A stretch of 64,000 nt of DNA, taken from NCBI GenBank assembly GCA_037043455.1, contig JAWPHD010011008.1:23695-87694 (forward strand), written 5' to 3'. Both the position numbers and the translations under genes were made by a program. This document shows positions 24,340 through 35,089 of this stretch, piece by piece. Within the stretch, counting starts at the first letter, position 1; every line of letters begins with the position of its first letter. The notes under the pieces were generated by a model. It was not told the DNA's origin. It searched no databases and saw only the letters and a list, made by a program, of their open reading frames with translations. This stretch comes from Cyrtodaria siliqua (lineage: Eukaryota > Mollusca > Bivalvia > Adapedonta > Hiatellidae).

Positions 24340-24640
24340 TCGATCAGGAATTAGTCACAAGTATGCAGGGTTGAGGAATTATTCACCAATATGCATGGTT
24401 GAGGATTTACTCACTAATATGCACGGTTGAGGATTTTTTCACAAGTATTAATGGTTGAGAATGTAATCACCAATATGTATGATTATGCATTTTTGAGAAT
24501 GTATTCACCAATATGCATGGTTCAGAAATTATTCACCAACATGCATGGTTGAGGATTTATTCACCAATTTTGCATGGTTGAGAAATTATTCACCAATATG
24601 CATGGTTGAGGATTTATTCACCAATAGTAAGTTCTTATGG
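24340..24640. repeat. 28-bp tandem repeat, ~10 units
   Basis: The unit 'AATATGCATGGTTGAGGATT' plus TATTCACC varies in GAGGATT/GAGAAAT and ATGCATG. It sits immediately outside the right inverted end of the putative 4.2-kb element. Confidence 0.9.
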
Positions 24641-24649
24641 TATTTTCTA

Positions 24650-25071
24650 AAACCATATTGTTCATGAATAATTCACATTCCAATATTCCCCTTTAATTTG
24701 GAGTCAGTTTTTAACATTTTGTTGCACCGCCTGTACGTTTTTGCAAACTTGACAAAATGGTATGCTATTATTTATTAAATTTCCAAAATATGTCACACAT
24801 GTTGTGATGCATGATGTTATTTTAGCGCAATATACAAGACACCTGACTCTCTTATCAATTAGACAACGTCAGACTTCTAACATTCTTTCTCTCGGAGACA
24901 GTTTGTGCTTTAATAGACAATAGTTTGTCGGAAATGACGACGTTGTACAGCAAAGTGACGGATATGCCCACAATTGATGCTATATGTTCAGATGTGATTA
25001 ATGTTATATTTGCATTATAATTTGTAAATGCATAATGTTTAAATTTGAAGAGGTTGGGTTATGTAATTTTC

Positions 25072-25112
<41 letters not shown>

Positions 25113-25660
25113 ATTAACATGTTGCAACTTAATGTTTTGTTATCAAATTCCGACGAATTATGCTTTTTTCTCTCCTTTGATTGGAATCTTGACATGGGAA
25201 CCATGTTTGATACTAACCATCTTACAAAGATCGTACGTTTAAGAATACATTAATTTACGAGTTTCTAAATTCTAAATTTTAAAACGTGCCTTAAGTTGTT
25301 TATTGATCAAGCAGTGTTTGTTATTCAATACGATTTTTATTCGTGAATAATAAACATGTCACCAACTTATAATTTGAAATTAATGTTAATAGTTTGTTTA
25401 ATTCATTAGAATTTATGTACATCTAGAATTTAACTTACGGGAAAATACTATTGTATAACTATATGTAATTGTGTATAGAACTTTGCAATAACATGTTTAA
25501 ATAAACAAAACAAAATCAAACCATAAATTGCGATGAATGAAAGCATGCCAAGCTTATTTGTATAAGTCTATTGCATTATTAAAGTGCGACTTGATATCGA
25601 CAAAGGCGATACTTATGTGAAGGCTTCAAATTAGATTAAGAATACATATAAAAGAATATA
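24650..25660. other. No gene seen; long poly-T
   Basis: AT-rich sequence with an uninterrupted T run of about 33 bases near 25074-25107. No exon, RNA gene or transposon end recognised. Confidence 0.5.
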
Positions 25661-25669
25661 TAATTTAAC

Positions 25670-25935
25670 ACCTGTTCTGCGTCAAGGACTATCACAAACT
25701 GACTTATATAATGGCGTGATTTAAAACTTTCGTAGATCAATTCATGTAAGCAATATCAAACGTGTAAGGGACTTTATAAAAAGAGGTTACGTCTTTATAT
25801 AACGCACTGCATGTTTTGTGGTTTAAAGTTCGTCACTAGACTTTAAATTCCTCTTTGATTGTGTGATGGCCCGACAGATTTGTGGACGTTTAACGTTCCT
25901 TGTCATTCACTGCTTATTATATTGTAGCTTTGTTT
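25670..25935 (+). repeat. Dispersed repeat R3 copy
   Basis: Shares 'GACTATCACAAACTGACTT', 'CTCTTTGATTGTGTGATG' and 'GTTTAACGTTCCTTGTC'-type sequence with 31200-31595 and 47455-47645. Confidence 0.6.
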
Positions 25936-25969
25936 CTGCCATGTAATTGAGTAACTGTTTTGTAGCTTT

Positions 25970-26020
25970 CTAAAAAATGACGTAAAACACCAAACAAACA
26001 AACAAACATACAAACAAACA
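25970..26020 (+). mobile_element. SINE 3' tail remnant
   Basis: 'AATGACGTAAAACACCAAAC' followed by AAAC repeats matches the 3' ends at 11775-11810 and 43860-43880. The rest of the element is absent. Confidence 0.55.
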
Positions 26021-26394
26021 AACGAGATTCAACAGACAAACAGGATGTATAGCATTTACTACACGCAACCATCCGACAATGATGTGTTAAGAATTATGTC
26101 CCCTTTTGTGGAATCCAATTGAAAGTGCATTATCAAAAAAAAAAAAATTAGAACAAGCACAGTCCATTTTGGTTTTCGACTGTCAATACAATTACAAGGT
26201 AAACATGTGGGGTTAAAATGAATGTTTGGCTTTGCGAAGCTTAACGGATAGCTACGGCAAGATTGCAAACAGATCCAGGAGCGTCTGTTTTCATTCTATC
26301 TAATCATATCAGGTATGAAAACATATAGAAAGTAATAAACAAAATCTCGAATCATGTTCGACGTCTAGGCACCCTGAAATGCACAGTAGGTAAA

Positions 26395-26660
26395 TGTTTT
26401 GGCAGGTGTCACCGTGGTGTAATGGTTGGCACCTTGGTTTAGTAATCTGGGGATCGTGCGTTCTGTCTTGTACAGGACCAAATTTGGACAACTTCTCGAA
26501 TTATATGAAAAACAATTTCACAGTCGGTAGTCTCTGTCACCCAGACGTGCGCAATCTGCGTCACTTAGGAGTGAGCATAGAAAAGATGGGCATGCGGCTG
26601 GGTGATAGAGACTACACAGTCGGATGAGACTTAAAACCGAGGTCTGCTCCCTTAAGTTTC
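26395..26660 (+). mobile_element. tRNA-headed SINE, second family
   Basis: The head 'CACCGTGGTGTAATGGTTGG' fits a pol III A box (TGGTGTAATGG), and a degenerate B-box region 'GGGGATCGTGCGTTC' follows about 40 bases later. The body has an internal hairpin ('TAGTCTCTGTCACCCA' with 'GGGTGATAGAGACTA'). The 3' module 'GTCGGATGAGACTTAAAACC' is shared with 16070-16090. Confidence 0.6.
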
Positions 26661-26969
26661 CCAGTGCGAGGATTTAAATAAACGCTTATACGCACGAAGG
26701 TCAAGGTTATTTCAGGTAAATGCTGTTTTAAAATATGACCATCAATATCGTTTACATTTATTTGACATAAAACATGTGTGTGTTCGGCGCCGAATAGACT
26801 GTCTGAGCGTTTTTTTCCTATAACTTAATTAGTGACATATTGGATAAACCGTAAAGGTGACATTATCAGTTTTTGTTCATATGATGAAAGTTATGCATAT
26901 TTACTTGATGAATTAAGCATAAGAGTTGGTTAATTATCTACGGAGGCCTATAGGTACCTTTTGAGCGAT

Positions 26970-27040
26970 GACCTTTGTCTTACGACTTCTGACTTACGAC
27001 TTTTGACTTATGACATGACTTATGAAATATGTCTTACGAG
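26970..27040. repeat. Short 'GACTTAYGAC' satellite, left
   Basis: 'CTTACGACTTCTGACTTACG' and following GACTTATGACATGACTTATG. Complementary in orientation to the AGTCAYNAGTC array at 29815-30012, so the two may mark the ends of one 3-kb unit. Confidence 0.6.
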
Positions 27041-27218
27041 GAAAATAAATGCGGGAAATTCATTCAAGATGGAAGATGCAGTAGAGTCAAAGCGCAAACA
27101 ACGAGGGAAGTATTTAATTATTCGATTAATTCATCGACATTTACATGGGTTATGACGTCATTCCATGGTTTATAAAGATAATTAAAGTGAAATGAAATAA
27201 AACCATATCATTTAAACG

Positions 27219-29374
27219 ATGGATGAATGCAAAGAACAAAACAGTGAACAAAACACAACAGAAAATGGACATTCCGCAACCAGATCCGGCAGGTCTACGG
27301 TTTTTAACTGTTTTGATGCTGATGTTGACCCTGGGAATGACAAAGAAAATGATGTTTGTAAATTGCAACAACCACTTGAATTGCCAAACTATATTTCAGG
27401 TGACAATGGGCTCCAGGGCTCAAATTTAAACTGACCTACTGGCAAACTGCAAAGTAACATTTTCTGAATGCCGGTAAACTGTTCAAGTACTGGCAAAAAT
27501 GTGCAAGTGCATCCAAATACCCTGTTTAATTTAGAATACCATGTCTGCCTTTTTTTTTGGAAACCTGCTTTCATATCAATGGTGTTTTAATATTTTTAAG
27601 TTTCCTGATATGTCTTTCTATTTGTATGACACATATGGAATCTAGCATGTTTGCTAATGATGAATCATCTTGTGTTTTTGTATTTATTTGTTACATATGT
27701 GTACAACAGTAGAAATTGCAAGTAACGTTTCCGTTTTGTCAGTTACAAAACATGCAACTGGCGAAATGTTGCCAGTCCATATTGTCACTAAATTTGAGCC
27801 CTGGGCTCAATGAGACAAAGATCTACATGATCGTAAAGATTATACTTTTCTGAAATATTTTTGCAAACAGTCAGTTAATTCTGAAGAATATTGCTAGTTT
27901 TTTTCTTACAAACCCATCAAATGTGTTAAACATTTATCTTATTTTTTGATAATTTGTTTCATGAATATATTTTGTTCAGCATTACAGATTACTAAAAGTG
28001 AGAAAAGATATGGAAGACATGACATTTTGGATGGCTTCACACACAAGACGTACTTGCCGACAAGTTATATCGCATAGAGACGGGGGCATTCGCATCGTCC
28101 TCTATGCTATTGACGAATACCAGACTGTAGCGTCTTTAATTGAGTTGGGGAAAATGATTTTAATAGAATGTATTTCTCACAGTTAGATATTAAAACTTAA
28201 GGCCCAGTCACACTTGGGCTGCGACAGCCTGCGATTCCCCAGGTCGCGCGACCAGGTCAGTCGCGGCCGGGTCGCTGATTTCCGCAGGCATCGGTCACAC
28301 TATGAGACTTGGTAGGGACTTGATGCAGGCAATCGCCCGACCACTCGTAGGACAATCGTGCCATAGGTCGCAACCAAATGTGACTGATCGCACGATTGGT
28401 TGCGATTGGTCGTGCGACTACGTGAGACCCCGCAGACTGTTGCGACCACCCGCGACTGGTCGTGCGAGTGATCGCAACTGGCTGCAACTGGTCTCAGCCG
28501 TCTGCGACTGGTCGTGCGAGTGATCGCAACTGGCTGGGACTGGTCTCAACCAGCTGCGACTGTTATATAAAACCGTGCCGTCACAGATCAGCAAATCAGT
28601 TGTCTTCAGTCCGCACAGGTCAACCAGTAGCAAGGGTGTAGCAAGGAGATTGTACGGCTCCACGACAACACGCACGAGAGGTCTTGGACTCGCACGACTT
28701 GTCGCACTAACTCGCACGACAAGTCGCAAGGTCGCGCTGGCGTGGGGCCGGAGAATCGTGCAACCATCTGCAACCATCTGCGATCGCTTGCAACTAGTCG
28801 TACGACCTCTTGCGACCTCCTGCGACCACTTCGATCGCAACCAGGTTTTTGTGCATGCTCAAAAACCTTGCCACGACCGTTTTGGCCCATGCGAGTGTCT
28901 GAGACCGCCGGCGACTGTATGAGACTGCCCGAGACTGGTTACACGATTTCCTGCAATTTCCCCCGTTTTTTAGGTCTCAAGAGGTCGTAAGATGGTCGCA
29001 GGCCGAGTGTGACTGGGCCTTTTAGGAACACATACCAAAGGAAAATATTCCAAAAGAGGAATTTAAGTCGGTTGCAGGTGAGCAGTGTGTTCTTCTGATA
29101 GGTGATCAAGAGAAAAAGAGTAAAATATACCAGAGAGACCATCTTAGCATACTCTGACGATGAGGACGTGTATACAATAAGTTGTTATTCAATGACAGGC
29201 TGTTATAGTGTGTCAGGTTATCCAGAGGTTGAAGACTACAATCCTTTGCAGGATGAGTTCCAAGTTGCATATGTAGCAGTGAACAATAAACGTTTCATTG
29301 ATAAATATAATTTGGTTAAACTCCATGGACAGAATGAAATATATGGGTATGAAATCGACACGTCGGTGTTATAA
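27219..29374 (+). pseudogene. Possible decayed gene, pieces at 27219-27402, 27986-28186 and 29030-29374
   Basis: Three pieces have protein-like composition. Piece 1 starts MDECKEQNSEQNTTENGHSA and ends at a possible donor TTTCAG|GTGACA. Piece 2 follows an acceptor (TTCAGCATTACAG) and reads ITKSEKRYGRHDILDGFTHK, then stops at TAG; a second frame stays open to 28186. Piece 3 (29102-29374) reads SDDEDVYTISCYSMTGCYSV and later DEFQVAYVAVNNKRFIDKY, preceded by a different open frame (IPKENIPKEEFKSVAGEQ), implying a frameshift near 29140. Pieces 2 and 3 are separated by the GC-rich element at 28199-29022. The phases of pieces 1 and 2 do not join into one open frame. No family is recognised; they could equally be remnants of a transposon ORF. 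Confidence 0.3.
28199..29022. mobile_element. GC-rich DNA-transposon-like element with ~25-bp TIRs
   Basis: Ends are inverted copies: 'AAGGCCCAGTCACACTTGGG' at the left, and the complement of 'AGTGTGACTGGGCCTT' at the right. The interior is strongly GC-rich against AT-rich flanks and is built of quasi-repeats such as 'GACTGGTCGTGCGAGTGATC' (repeated about every 70 bases near 28455-28550) and 'TGCGACCTCCTGCGACC'. No transposase. The target duplication is not clear, so the superfamily is open. Confidence 0.75.
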
Positions 29375-29814
29375 CCAAATAGCACAATAGTGGTTCACGT
29401 TCTTATACTTGGTATAAAGATGGTAAAAATGGTGGAAATCATGCTTTGGGAGTAAATGCTTAGCATGATATCTGTGTGATCTTGTGAATACAGAGTACGC
29501 ACTATTTTCTTGAGGCACGAGTGAACTCGACGTTGAATCCAGTGGCAGTTGACGTTCGGGATATTGAAGTATAACTAACTGTGTCGTTGATATATTATTT
29601 TTCAGCATTTGGTGGTTTAAAAATCAAAATAGGTTTCAGTCGTTAAAACATTCATTTTACAAATGAAAAAGGGTTTCAGATTTGTGGGTGAGAGATAGGA
29701 TGTCAATATTAAGGATTAGTTTTATATCCGTTGTACTTGTCTTAGTTTATATTTTCTTAACATAGTAAGTGAAGCATAAGTTTATAAGTTTACCCAAGAT
29801 TGCACAAGTCATTA

Positions 29815-30012
29815 GTCACTAGTCATAAGGCATTAGTCATTAGTCATTAGTCACTAGTCACACACCATAAGTCACAAGTCATTAGTCACAAGTCACTAGT
29901 CACTAGTCATTAGTCACAAGTCATTACTAATAAGTCATTTGTCATTAGTCATAAGTCACAAGTCACAAGTCATTAGTCACTAGTCACTATTCATAAGTCA
30001 TTAGTCACAAGA
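29815..30012. repeat. Short satellite of AGTCAYNAGTC units
   Basis: Dense array of 'CATTAGTCACTAGTCATAAG' type units, 7-10 bp period with variable fill (CATT, CACT, CATA, CACA). See the complementary short array at 26970-27040. Confidence 0.9.
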
Positions 30013-30029
30013 AGCCTATTTGTAATTAT

Positions 30030-30450
30030 GTTTATATTCAATTTAATTCAATTCAATATTTTATCTGGCATAACATTGACGTGTTTATTGCCCAAACAAG
30101 GCGATATACAATACAAAATATTCTAGAGAAAAGTACAAACAAGCATATTTCGTTCTTATGTATGTTTATATTAGAATGGTTGTGTTCAGCCTTAACAGTA
30201 CACATAGCCAACATACAGGTCACAGTTAGCATAACACAACTTGTTTATATCGTAAATGGTTGTCAAGGCAGGACTTTAGGTCTAACTCGTAAGAAAAGAA
30301 ACTGCTAAGTGAAATCAAAGAGAACGATAGAGTCTTATATTGTTCAATGAATGAATGTATCAATCTAGATTCGCTACCGGAGCTTGACCCCATGGCCTTA
30401 TGTTTAAGAGGCGACCACACTGGACCACTACCACTCCATAAATTGGCCAT
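30030..30450 (-). mobile_element. Retroelement 3' fragment, minus strand
   Basis: On the minus strand the segment ends in 'TAAAATATTGAATTGAATTA', matching the CAATT-type tails at 16255 and 21182. It includes 'CCAGTGTGGTCGCCTCTTAA' and 'GGGGTCAAGCTCCGGTAGCG'. The minus frame at 30450-30226 is not supported as a gene. Confidence 0.45.
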
Positions 30451-30459
30451 AAGCTATCA

Positions 30460-31195
30460 GTGAAATCAAGTCTTCTTCAATATTTATATTTATATGTACA
30501 TGTATGTAATGTCAAGTAAAACCTTAAGCCGAAAGGACAATTAAAAAAACGTATTGTTACCACAGTAGTCATAAAATGTATGCTTAAGGCTTGAATAAAT
30601 AAAATGCTAAATTTTCATTTTCTCTTAATCCTTATCTTGATCCCTTTTTTCGGGACGCCCCTCAGTTGTATTGCTTCACTTATTCGAGATGTTCATAAAT
30701 CCGAGCCATCAACATTCGTTTGGGAGCAGCTGTGCTTCACAACTTACAAAATAACTCCTTTAGGTAAATTAGAAATACTCATGAAACAGATATAAATCTA
30801 AAGGCATTTAAACAGAATTGGTATATAGTCTGATGTGACCTATATTTAGTAAAACAAATTACGGAAAACAAGATTTACAGCTTCCGTCCATATTTTAATA
30901 AATTGGACGGACTCTCCAAATTCCAGCAATTTGTAATTTATTATGACATAGTCATACTTTCACAAGAGGTCCGAGGTGAAACATATATCTTTAAAACTGT
31001 ATACAACTTAGATGGTTCCCCGAGCAACTATCCCCGAGCAACTATGTTTCTCAACTAATTCATTTTTTCTAGAATTTGTAGTCGAGTTGATGACTTTAAT
31101 ATTCGTAATCTTTGTATAAATCAATAGCTACTCTATCAGGACTACCGTTACCACATACGTCGAGAAACCTTTGCGAAATTGTATTATCGTAACAC
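30460..31195. other. No gene seen
   Basis: AT-rich. The frame 30604-30795 begins with a hydrophobic stretch (MLNFHFLLILILIPFFG) that could mimic a signal peptide, but it has no splice or homology support. A 15-bp doublet 'CCCCGAGCAACTAT' lies at about 31018-31045. Confidence 0.4.
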
Positions 31196-31199
31196 TGAT

Positions 31200-31595
31200 A
31201 TGCTTTTAAAATATAAAAGTAATTTAAGAACTCTTCTGCGACAAGGACTATGACAAACTGACTTCTATGGTGATATGATGTACACACTTCGCAAGATCTT
31301 CGGTCATAACCACTTGCATACGGTCTTTGTCACATTTAATCTTGATTAAACGTTTACCAAAAGAGTTTATGACCCATTTACAGTTCGCCACTATGCTTTC
31401 GTCTTTGATTGTGCGATGATCGGACATAGTTGGGACCCAGTGATGACGATTAGCTAATCCGAAAAGGACGGTAACGTTTGATGTTTGTCTTCAATCTTTC
31501 CTGTTCGTACTCTTAATGGTTTGCTCTCTTATTGCTCTGATTTTTGCCAAATTATTGATTAATTGCATTGTGGCTGTCTATGTTTTTTTAATATT
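31200..31595 (+). repeat. Dispersed repeat R3 copy
   Basis: Aligned by eye with 47455-47645 ('ACGGTAACGTTTGATGTTTG', 'CTTAATGGTTTGCTCTCTTA', 'TGTGGCTGTCTATG') and with 25670-25935 at its start. It abuts foldback FB1. Confidence 0.65.
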
Positions 31596-31597
31596 AT

Positions 31598-31728
31598 AGG
31601 TTATTGCATTTGTATGGCTAAATATTACTTGGAACGAGTTGTTTTGGCAAAGGACGACGAGCTTGCGAGTCGTCCTGCGTTAAAACAACGAGTTCCAAGT
31701 AATATTTAGCCATACAAATTCAATAACC
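31598..31728. repeat. Foldback hairpin, family FB1 copy 2
   Basis: Arms of about 48 bp are almost perfect inverted copies ('AGGTTATTGCATTTGTATGG', 'CTAAATATTACTTGGAACGA'), with further partial pairing ('GGACGACGAGC' with 'GCGAGTCGTCC') towards the centre. Same family as 255-356. Confidence 0.92.
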
Positions 31729-31731
31729 TTT

Positions 31732-32214
31732 TTATTGTATACTTTCATATTGTTTTTGATCAATGTTAATTGTATGACTATTACTTTTCATTGTATTTGT
31801 GTTATTTTTATAGCTTTTAATGGAATTCCTACCTGGCATTCAGTTTCATTTTGTGTGGATGATTATTTTGCCCGAAAACGACGTCGACGTCGTATGACGT
31901 CATTAAAAAAATCAAGCGATTTTCTGAAGTTTGTTTACCATTCGATAACGTTAAAAACAGTGGGTGAGTGACCATTTGAATTATTTTATCAATTTTTGCC
32001 ATAAAAGGTTGAAAAAAAAACTCGTATTTTTTTGTTGACACTATAGGAAGGATTCCGTTATTTTTATTTGAAAGTAGTTCCTTATTTCTATTTCGCGGCT
32101 CTTAGCAAGCACGAGCAAAAGTTCCCGTGCACTATCAATGCGTGCAATATCGTAGAATATTGCACGCTTAGCTCAATGCAAACTAAACGGGACAATATGA
32201 AAGTATACAATAAT
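31732..32214. mobile_element. MITE-like element with 22-bp TIRs
   Basis: 'TATTGTATACTTTCATATTG' at 31732 is matched in inverted orientation at about 32193-32214. The interior includes a hairpin 'GCGTGCAATAT' / 'ATATTGCACGC' (32141-32168) and the motif 'TATTTCGCGGCTCTTAGCAA', shared in reverse with 1119-1139. No transposase. Confidence 0.75.
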
Positions 32215-32276
32215 CACATATACATGATTATCTATGTGTAATATTGCCTATTAATGGTGCATTGTTTATTAGAGAA

Positions 32277-32480
32277 TATAACCTGCCGAGGATGTCTTTA
32301 TTTACACTGCCCGTTTGGGATGACATTATTGCAAGAATGAAGTCTGGTGCACCCAAGAACCTGGTTTAAACCCCTCTGCGGCGTTTTTGCCTCTGACCGT
32401 TCCAAGGCGGTAGCCCTATTGTCAACCCGTTTGTGTTTGTGATGTCACACGCCTTGCTTCTTGTAAACGTTGAAATTATT
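32277..32480 (+). repeat. Dispersed repeat R2 copy
   Basis: Contains 'CTGGTGCACCCAAGAACCTG', 'GGTTTAAACCCCTCTGCGGC', 'GACCGTTCCAAGGCGGTAGC' and 'CCTATTGTCAACCC'. Other copies: 40128-40200 (partial), 43500-43960 (split by a SINE), 47745-47930, 61745-61945. Confidence 0.8.
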
Positions 32481-32640
32481 GTTCGTTTTAATAAGTGTTA
32501 TAGTCACACACGTATATATTTAGCAGTCCATAACACCAAAATAGATACGTAATAAATAAAAACATGTATCCGTCACTTAATAGCGATGTTCTGTCATATA
32601 CATTTTACTATACGTTTAAGTAGTTTGTATCTATAGTCTA

Positions 32641-32720
32641 ATGACACGTGTGGTGAATGGCAAGTGTGGTGAATGACAAGTGTGGTGAATGACAAGTGTG
32701 GTGAATGGCAGATGTGGCAT
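32641..32720. repeat. 16-bp tandem repeat, ~4.5 units
   Basis: Unit GTGTGGTGAATG(G/A)CAA, repeated without gaps. Confidence 0.92.
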
Positions 32721-32754
32721 TGATGCGTATATTAGTTCCATTTCCAGCATATAT

Positions 32755-33230
32755 TCACATTCGCACTAGCGTTTGTTTAGTGCTGTGTGGCAGCTGTTAC
32801 ATTAAATGTCAGTAGTGTTTCTTACTGGTCCTTTGGGATCATCAAGCCCATTGTTTGTGGCTGTAAAGTAGAATATCACTTAAGCCGGTGTTATGGGGCG
32901 TGAGAGATTTGCAACTATATTACCTCTCATGAACAGACTCATTCAAACCGTCTCTGCTACTTTCTCTCTTGTTTGTGCCTGTTGCTTCCAAGTGATCCCC
33001 TTTTCAGTATTTATTGACATGCACACTAGCGTTTATTTAGTGCTGTGTAGCAGCTGCAAAGGTCATATACATATCAGTAGGGTTAATACTTACAGTTCTT
33101 TTGGATCATCAAGTCCACTCTTTATGGCTGTAAAGTAGAATAAAGTTTCAGCTGGTGTTTGGGTACGTGAGAGGTTTGCACAATATATTTCTTCTCATGA
33201 AACCGAGTCTGCTACTTTTCTCCTTTGTTA
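32755..33230 (+). repeat. Tandem pair of repeat R1 (~240 bp each)
   Basis: Two adjacent copies, each with 'CACTAGCGTTT(G/A)TTTAGTG', 'TCATCAAG(C/T)CCA', 'GGCTGTAAAGTAGAATA' and 'CGTGAGAG(A/G)TTTGCA'. Reverse-oriented relatives lie at 13940-14240 and 15815-16000. The 81-aa frame at 32893 is repeat sequence. Confidence 0.8.
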
Positions 33231-33599
33231 GTGTTTGTTATTGTTTGTTTGCTTCCATGGTTCGAGTCTAGTATACTACATCAAAATATCTAATATTTAT
33301 ATTATGTCCTTGCAGTAATGCAGTAATAATTTGGACGTTTTAGACTTCACGTGATGTCATTTCATTCTCTTATACATGTGATAGTTCTGCACCACGTGCA
33401 CATATTGAAGGTCTACATTGAATGCTTAGGGGAAAAGATGAACGATTTTAAAATGTAAGACTTATCGTAATATGTTTAATAAAACAGCAGTACCCTGATG
33501 TGTATATTAAAATAGTGTAGGTGATCTGGACGAGTAATAGGTGCCAATACAATTACAAGGGAAAACTATGGAAAGCCTCGGCTGCCTTCTGTTGGCCTT

Positions 33600-34275
33600 T
33601 TGCATTTTGTGCAGTACGCTTCCTAAGTTGTCCTGTACATTTTCTAAGTTGTTATGTGCATTTAGTAAGTTGTTATGTGCATTTAGTAATTTGTTATGTG
33701 CATTTTCTAGGTTGTCATGTGCATTTTCTAAGTTGTCTTGTGCATTTTCTAAGTTGTCATGTGCATTTTCCAAGTTGTTATGTGCATTTTCTAAGTTGTT
33801 ATGTGCATTTCGTAGGTTGTTATGTGCATTTTATAAGTTGTCTTGTGCATTTTCTAAGTTGTTATGTGCATTTCGTAAGTTGTTATGTGCATTTTCCAAG
33901 TTGTTATGTACATTTAGTAAGTTGTTATGTGCATTTCGTAGGTTGTTATGTGCATATTCTAAGTTATCTTGTGCATTTTCTAAGTTGTTATGTGCGTTTT
34001 ATAAGTTGTTATGTACATTTAGTAAGTTGTTATGTGCATTTCGTAGGTTGTTATGTGCATATTCTAAGTTGTCTTGTGCATTTTCTAAGTTGTTATGTGC
34101 ATTTCGTAAGTTGTTATGTGCATTTCGTAGGTTGTTATGTGCATATTCTAAGTTGTCTTGTGCATTTTCTAAGTTGTTTTGTGCATTTTCTAAGTTGTTA
34201 TGTGCGTTTTCTAAGTTGTCATGTGCATTTCATAAGTTGTTATGTACATTTCGTAAGTTGTCTTGTGCAAACTAC
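33600..34275. repeat. 21-bp minisatellite, left arm
   Basis: The unit is TTTTCTAAGTTGTTATGTGCA with C/T and TCT/CGT variants. The period equals seven codons, so frames reading AFSKLLC or VHFLSCY stay open for more than 250 codons. Repeat-driven, not evidence for a protein. Confidence 0.95.
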
Positions 34276-34482
34276 AAGTCGTCGTTAAGTAGACTTTTTA
34301 TCGGAATAAGTTTTGAAGGAAACACCGGTAGAAATGGCGGCTCCAGGAGCGGACGCTATGCTCTGCCTAGATAAAATAAATTGGGCTAGGTACATTATAC
34401 AATAAATTTTTAGAACATAAAACTGATTTCAAAATGTTTAAGGGATTGTCTGACGTGGAGTTAATAAATCTTGGTCTGAATT
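34268..34482 (+). pseudogene. SAM-domain-like remnant, left arm
   Basis: After an ATG in MAAPGADAMLC (34334 on), another frame reads IGLGTLYNKFLEHKTDFKMF and then KGLSDVELINLGL before the arm ends at a poly-T/A tract. The pattern (IGL..LY..F..... F....LSD.EL..LGL) resembles a sterile alpha motif domain. The right arm carries a longer version. The family assignment is by pattern only. Confidence 0.4.
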
Positions 34483-34593
34483 TTTTTTAAAAAAATAAAA
34501 AAATAACGTGTTATTTGTTTGTCTTTGTGTGTAGTCCTAAGGTGAATAGCCCTCCATCTTTTAACCAATAGGACGTCCTAAAGGTATAGGTTC

Positions 34594-34706
34594 AATAGAG
34601 TCTGGACTTCACGTGTTATTTGTTGAAAACAAACATATTTTAAATACTCTGGGACTTTTTTCAGGAAAACTTAAAATATGTTTGTTTTCAACAAATAGCA
34701 CGTTAA
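34594..34706. repeat. Hairpin in spacer of giant inverted repeat
   Basis: 'TTATTTGTTGAAAACAAACA' and TATTTTAA are mirrored by 'CTTAAAATATGTTTGTTTTC' and AACAAATA, giving arms of about 30 bp around a 40-base loop. The nearby CT-rich tracts (34796-34880 and 35063-35145) are also notable. Confidence 0.85.
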
Positions 34707-35089
34707 TATTACTTTTATTTTTAAAAATATGTTTCAATTTATTATTATTATTATTTGTTAGTTCCCACACTGATGGGTAGGGGCTACGTGAGGTCGTCTT
34801 CTCCCTCCTCCCTCCCCCATTTCTCCCTTCTCCCTCCCTTATCTCCCTTCTCCGCCCCCTTTTCTCTCTTCTCTCTCAGAGTACTGATAAACAAGGGACA
34901 AAATCTATAAACGTATCTATCGTGGAGACAGAACGTGTACGGCAGACAAGATAATGGTCAATTATGGATTTTGATAGGATATAGACTGTTTTACCCAAAA
35001 CGACTCTCAAACTATGATAATTCATTTTATTTTTTTACAAACTTGCTATTTTAAAAACCTCACGCCCCTTTCTCTCCCGACTCCCGTCC

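Noticed and set aside
26395..26470. Functional tRNA gene
   Set aside because: The A box is good but the B box is degenerate, and the segment continues into a SINE-like body.
29815..30012. CRISPR-like array
   Set aside because: Units are 7-10 bp with no unique spacers, and the window is eukaryotic; it is a simple satellite.
33521..34374. Cys-rich secreted repeat protein of 255-277 aa
   Set aside because: Two overlapping frames of the same 21-bp array are equally open, and the mirrored arm gives the same peptides on the other strand.
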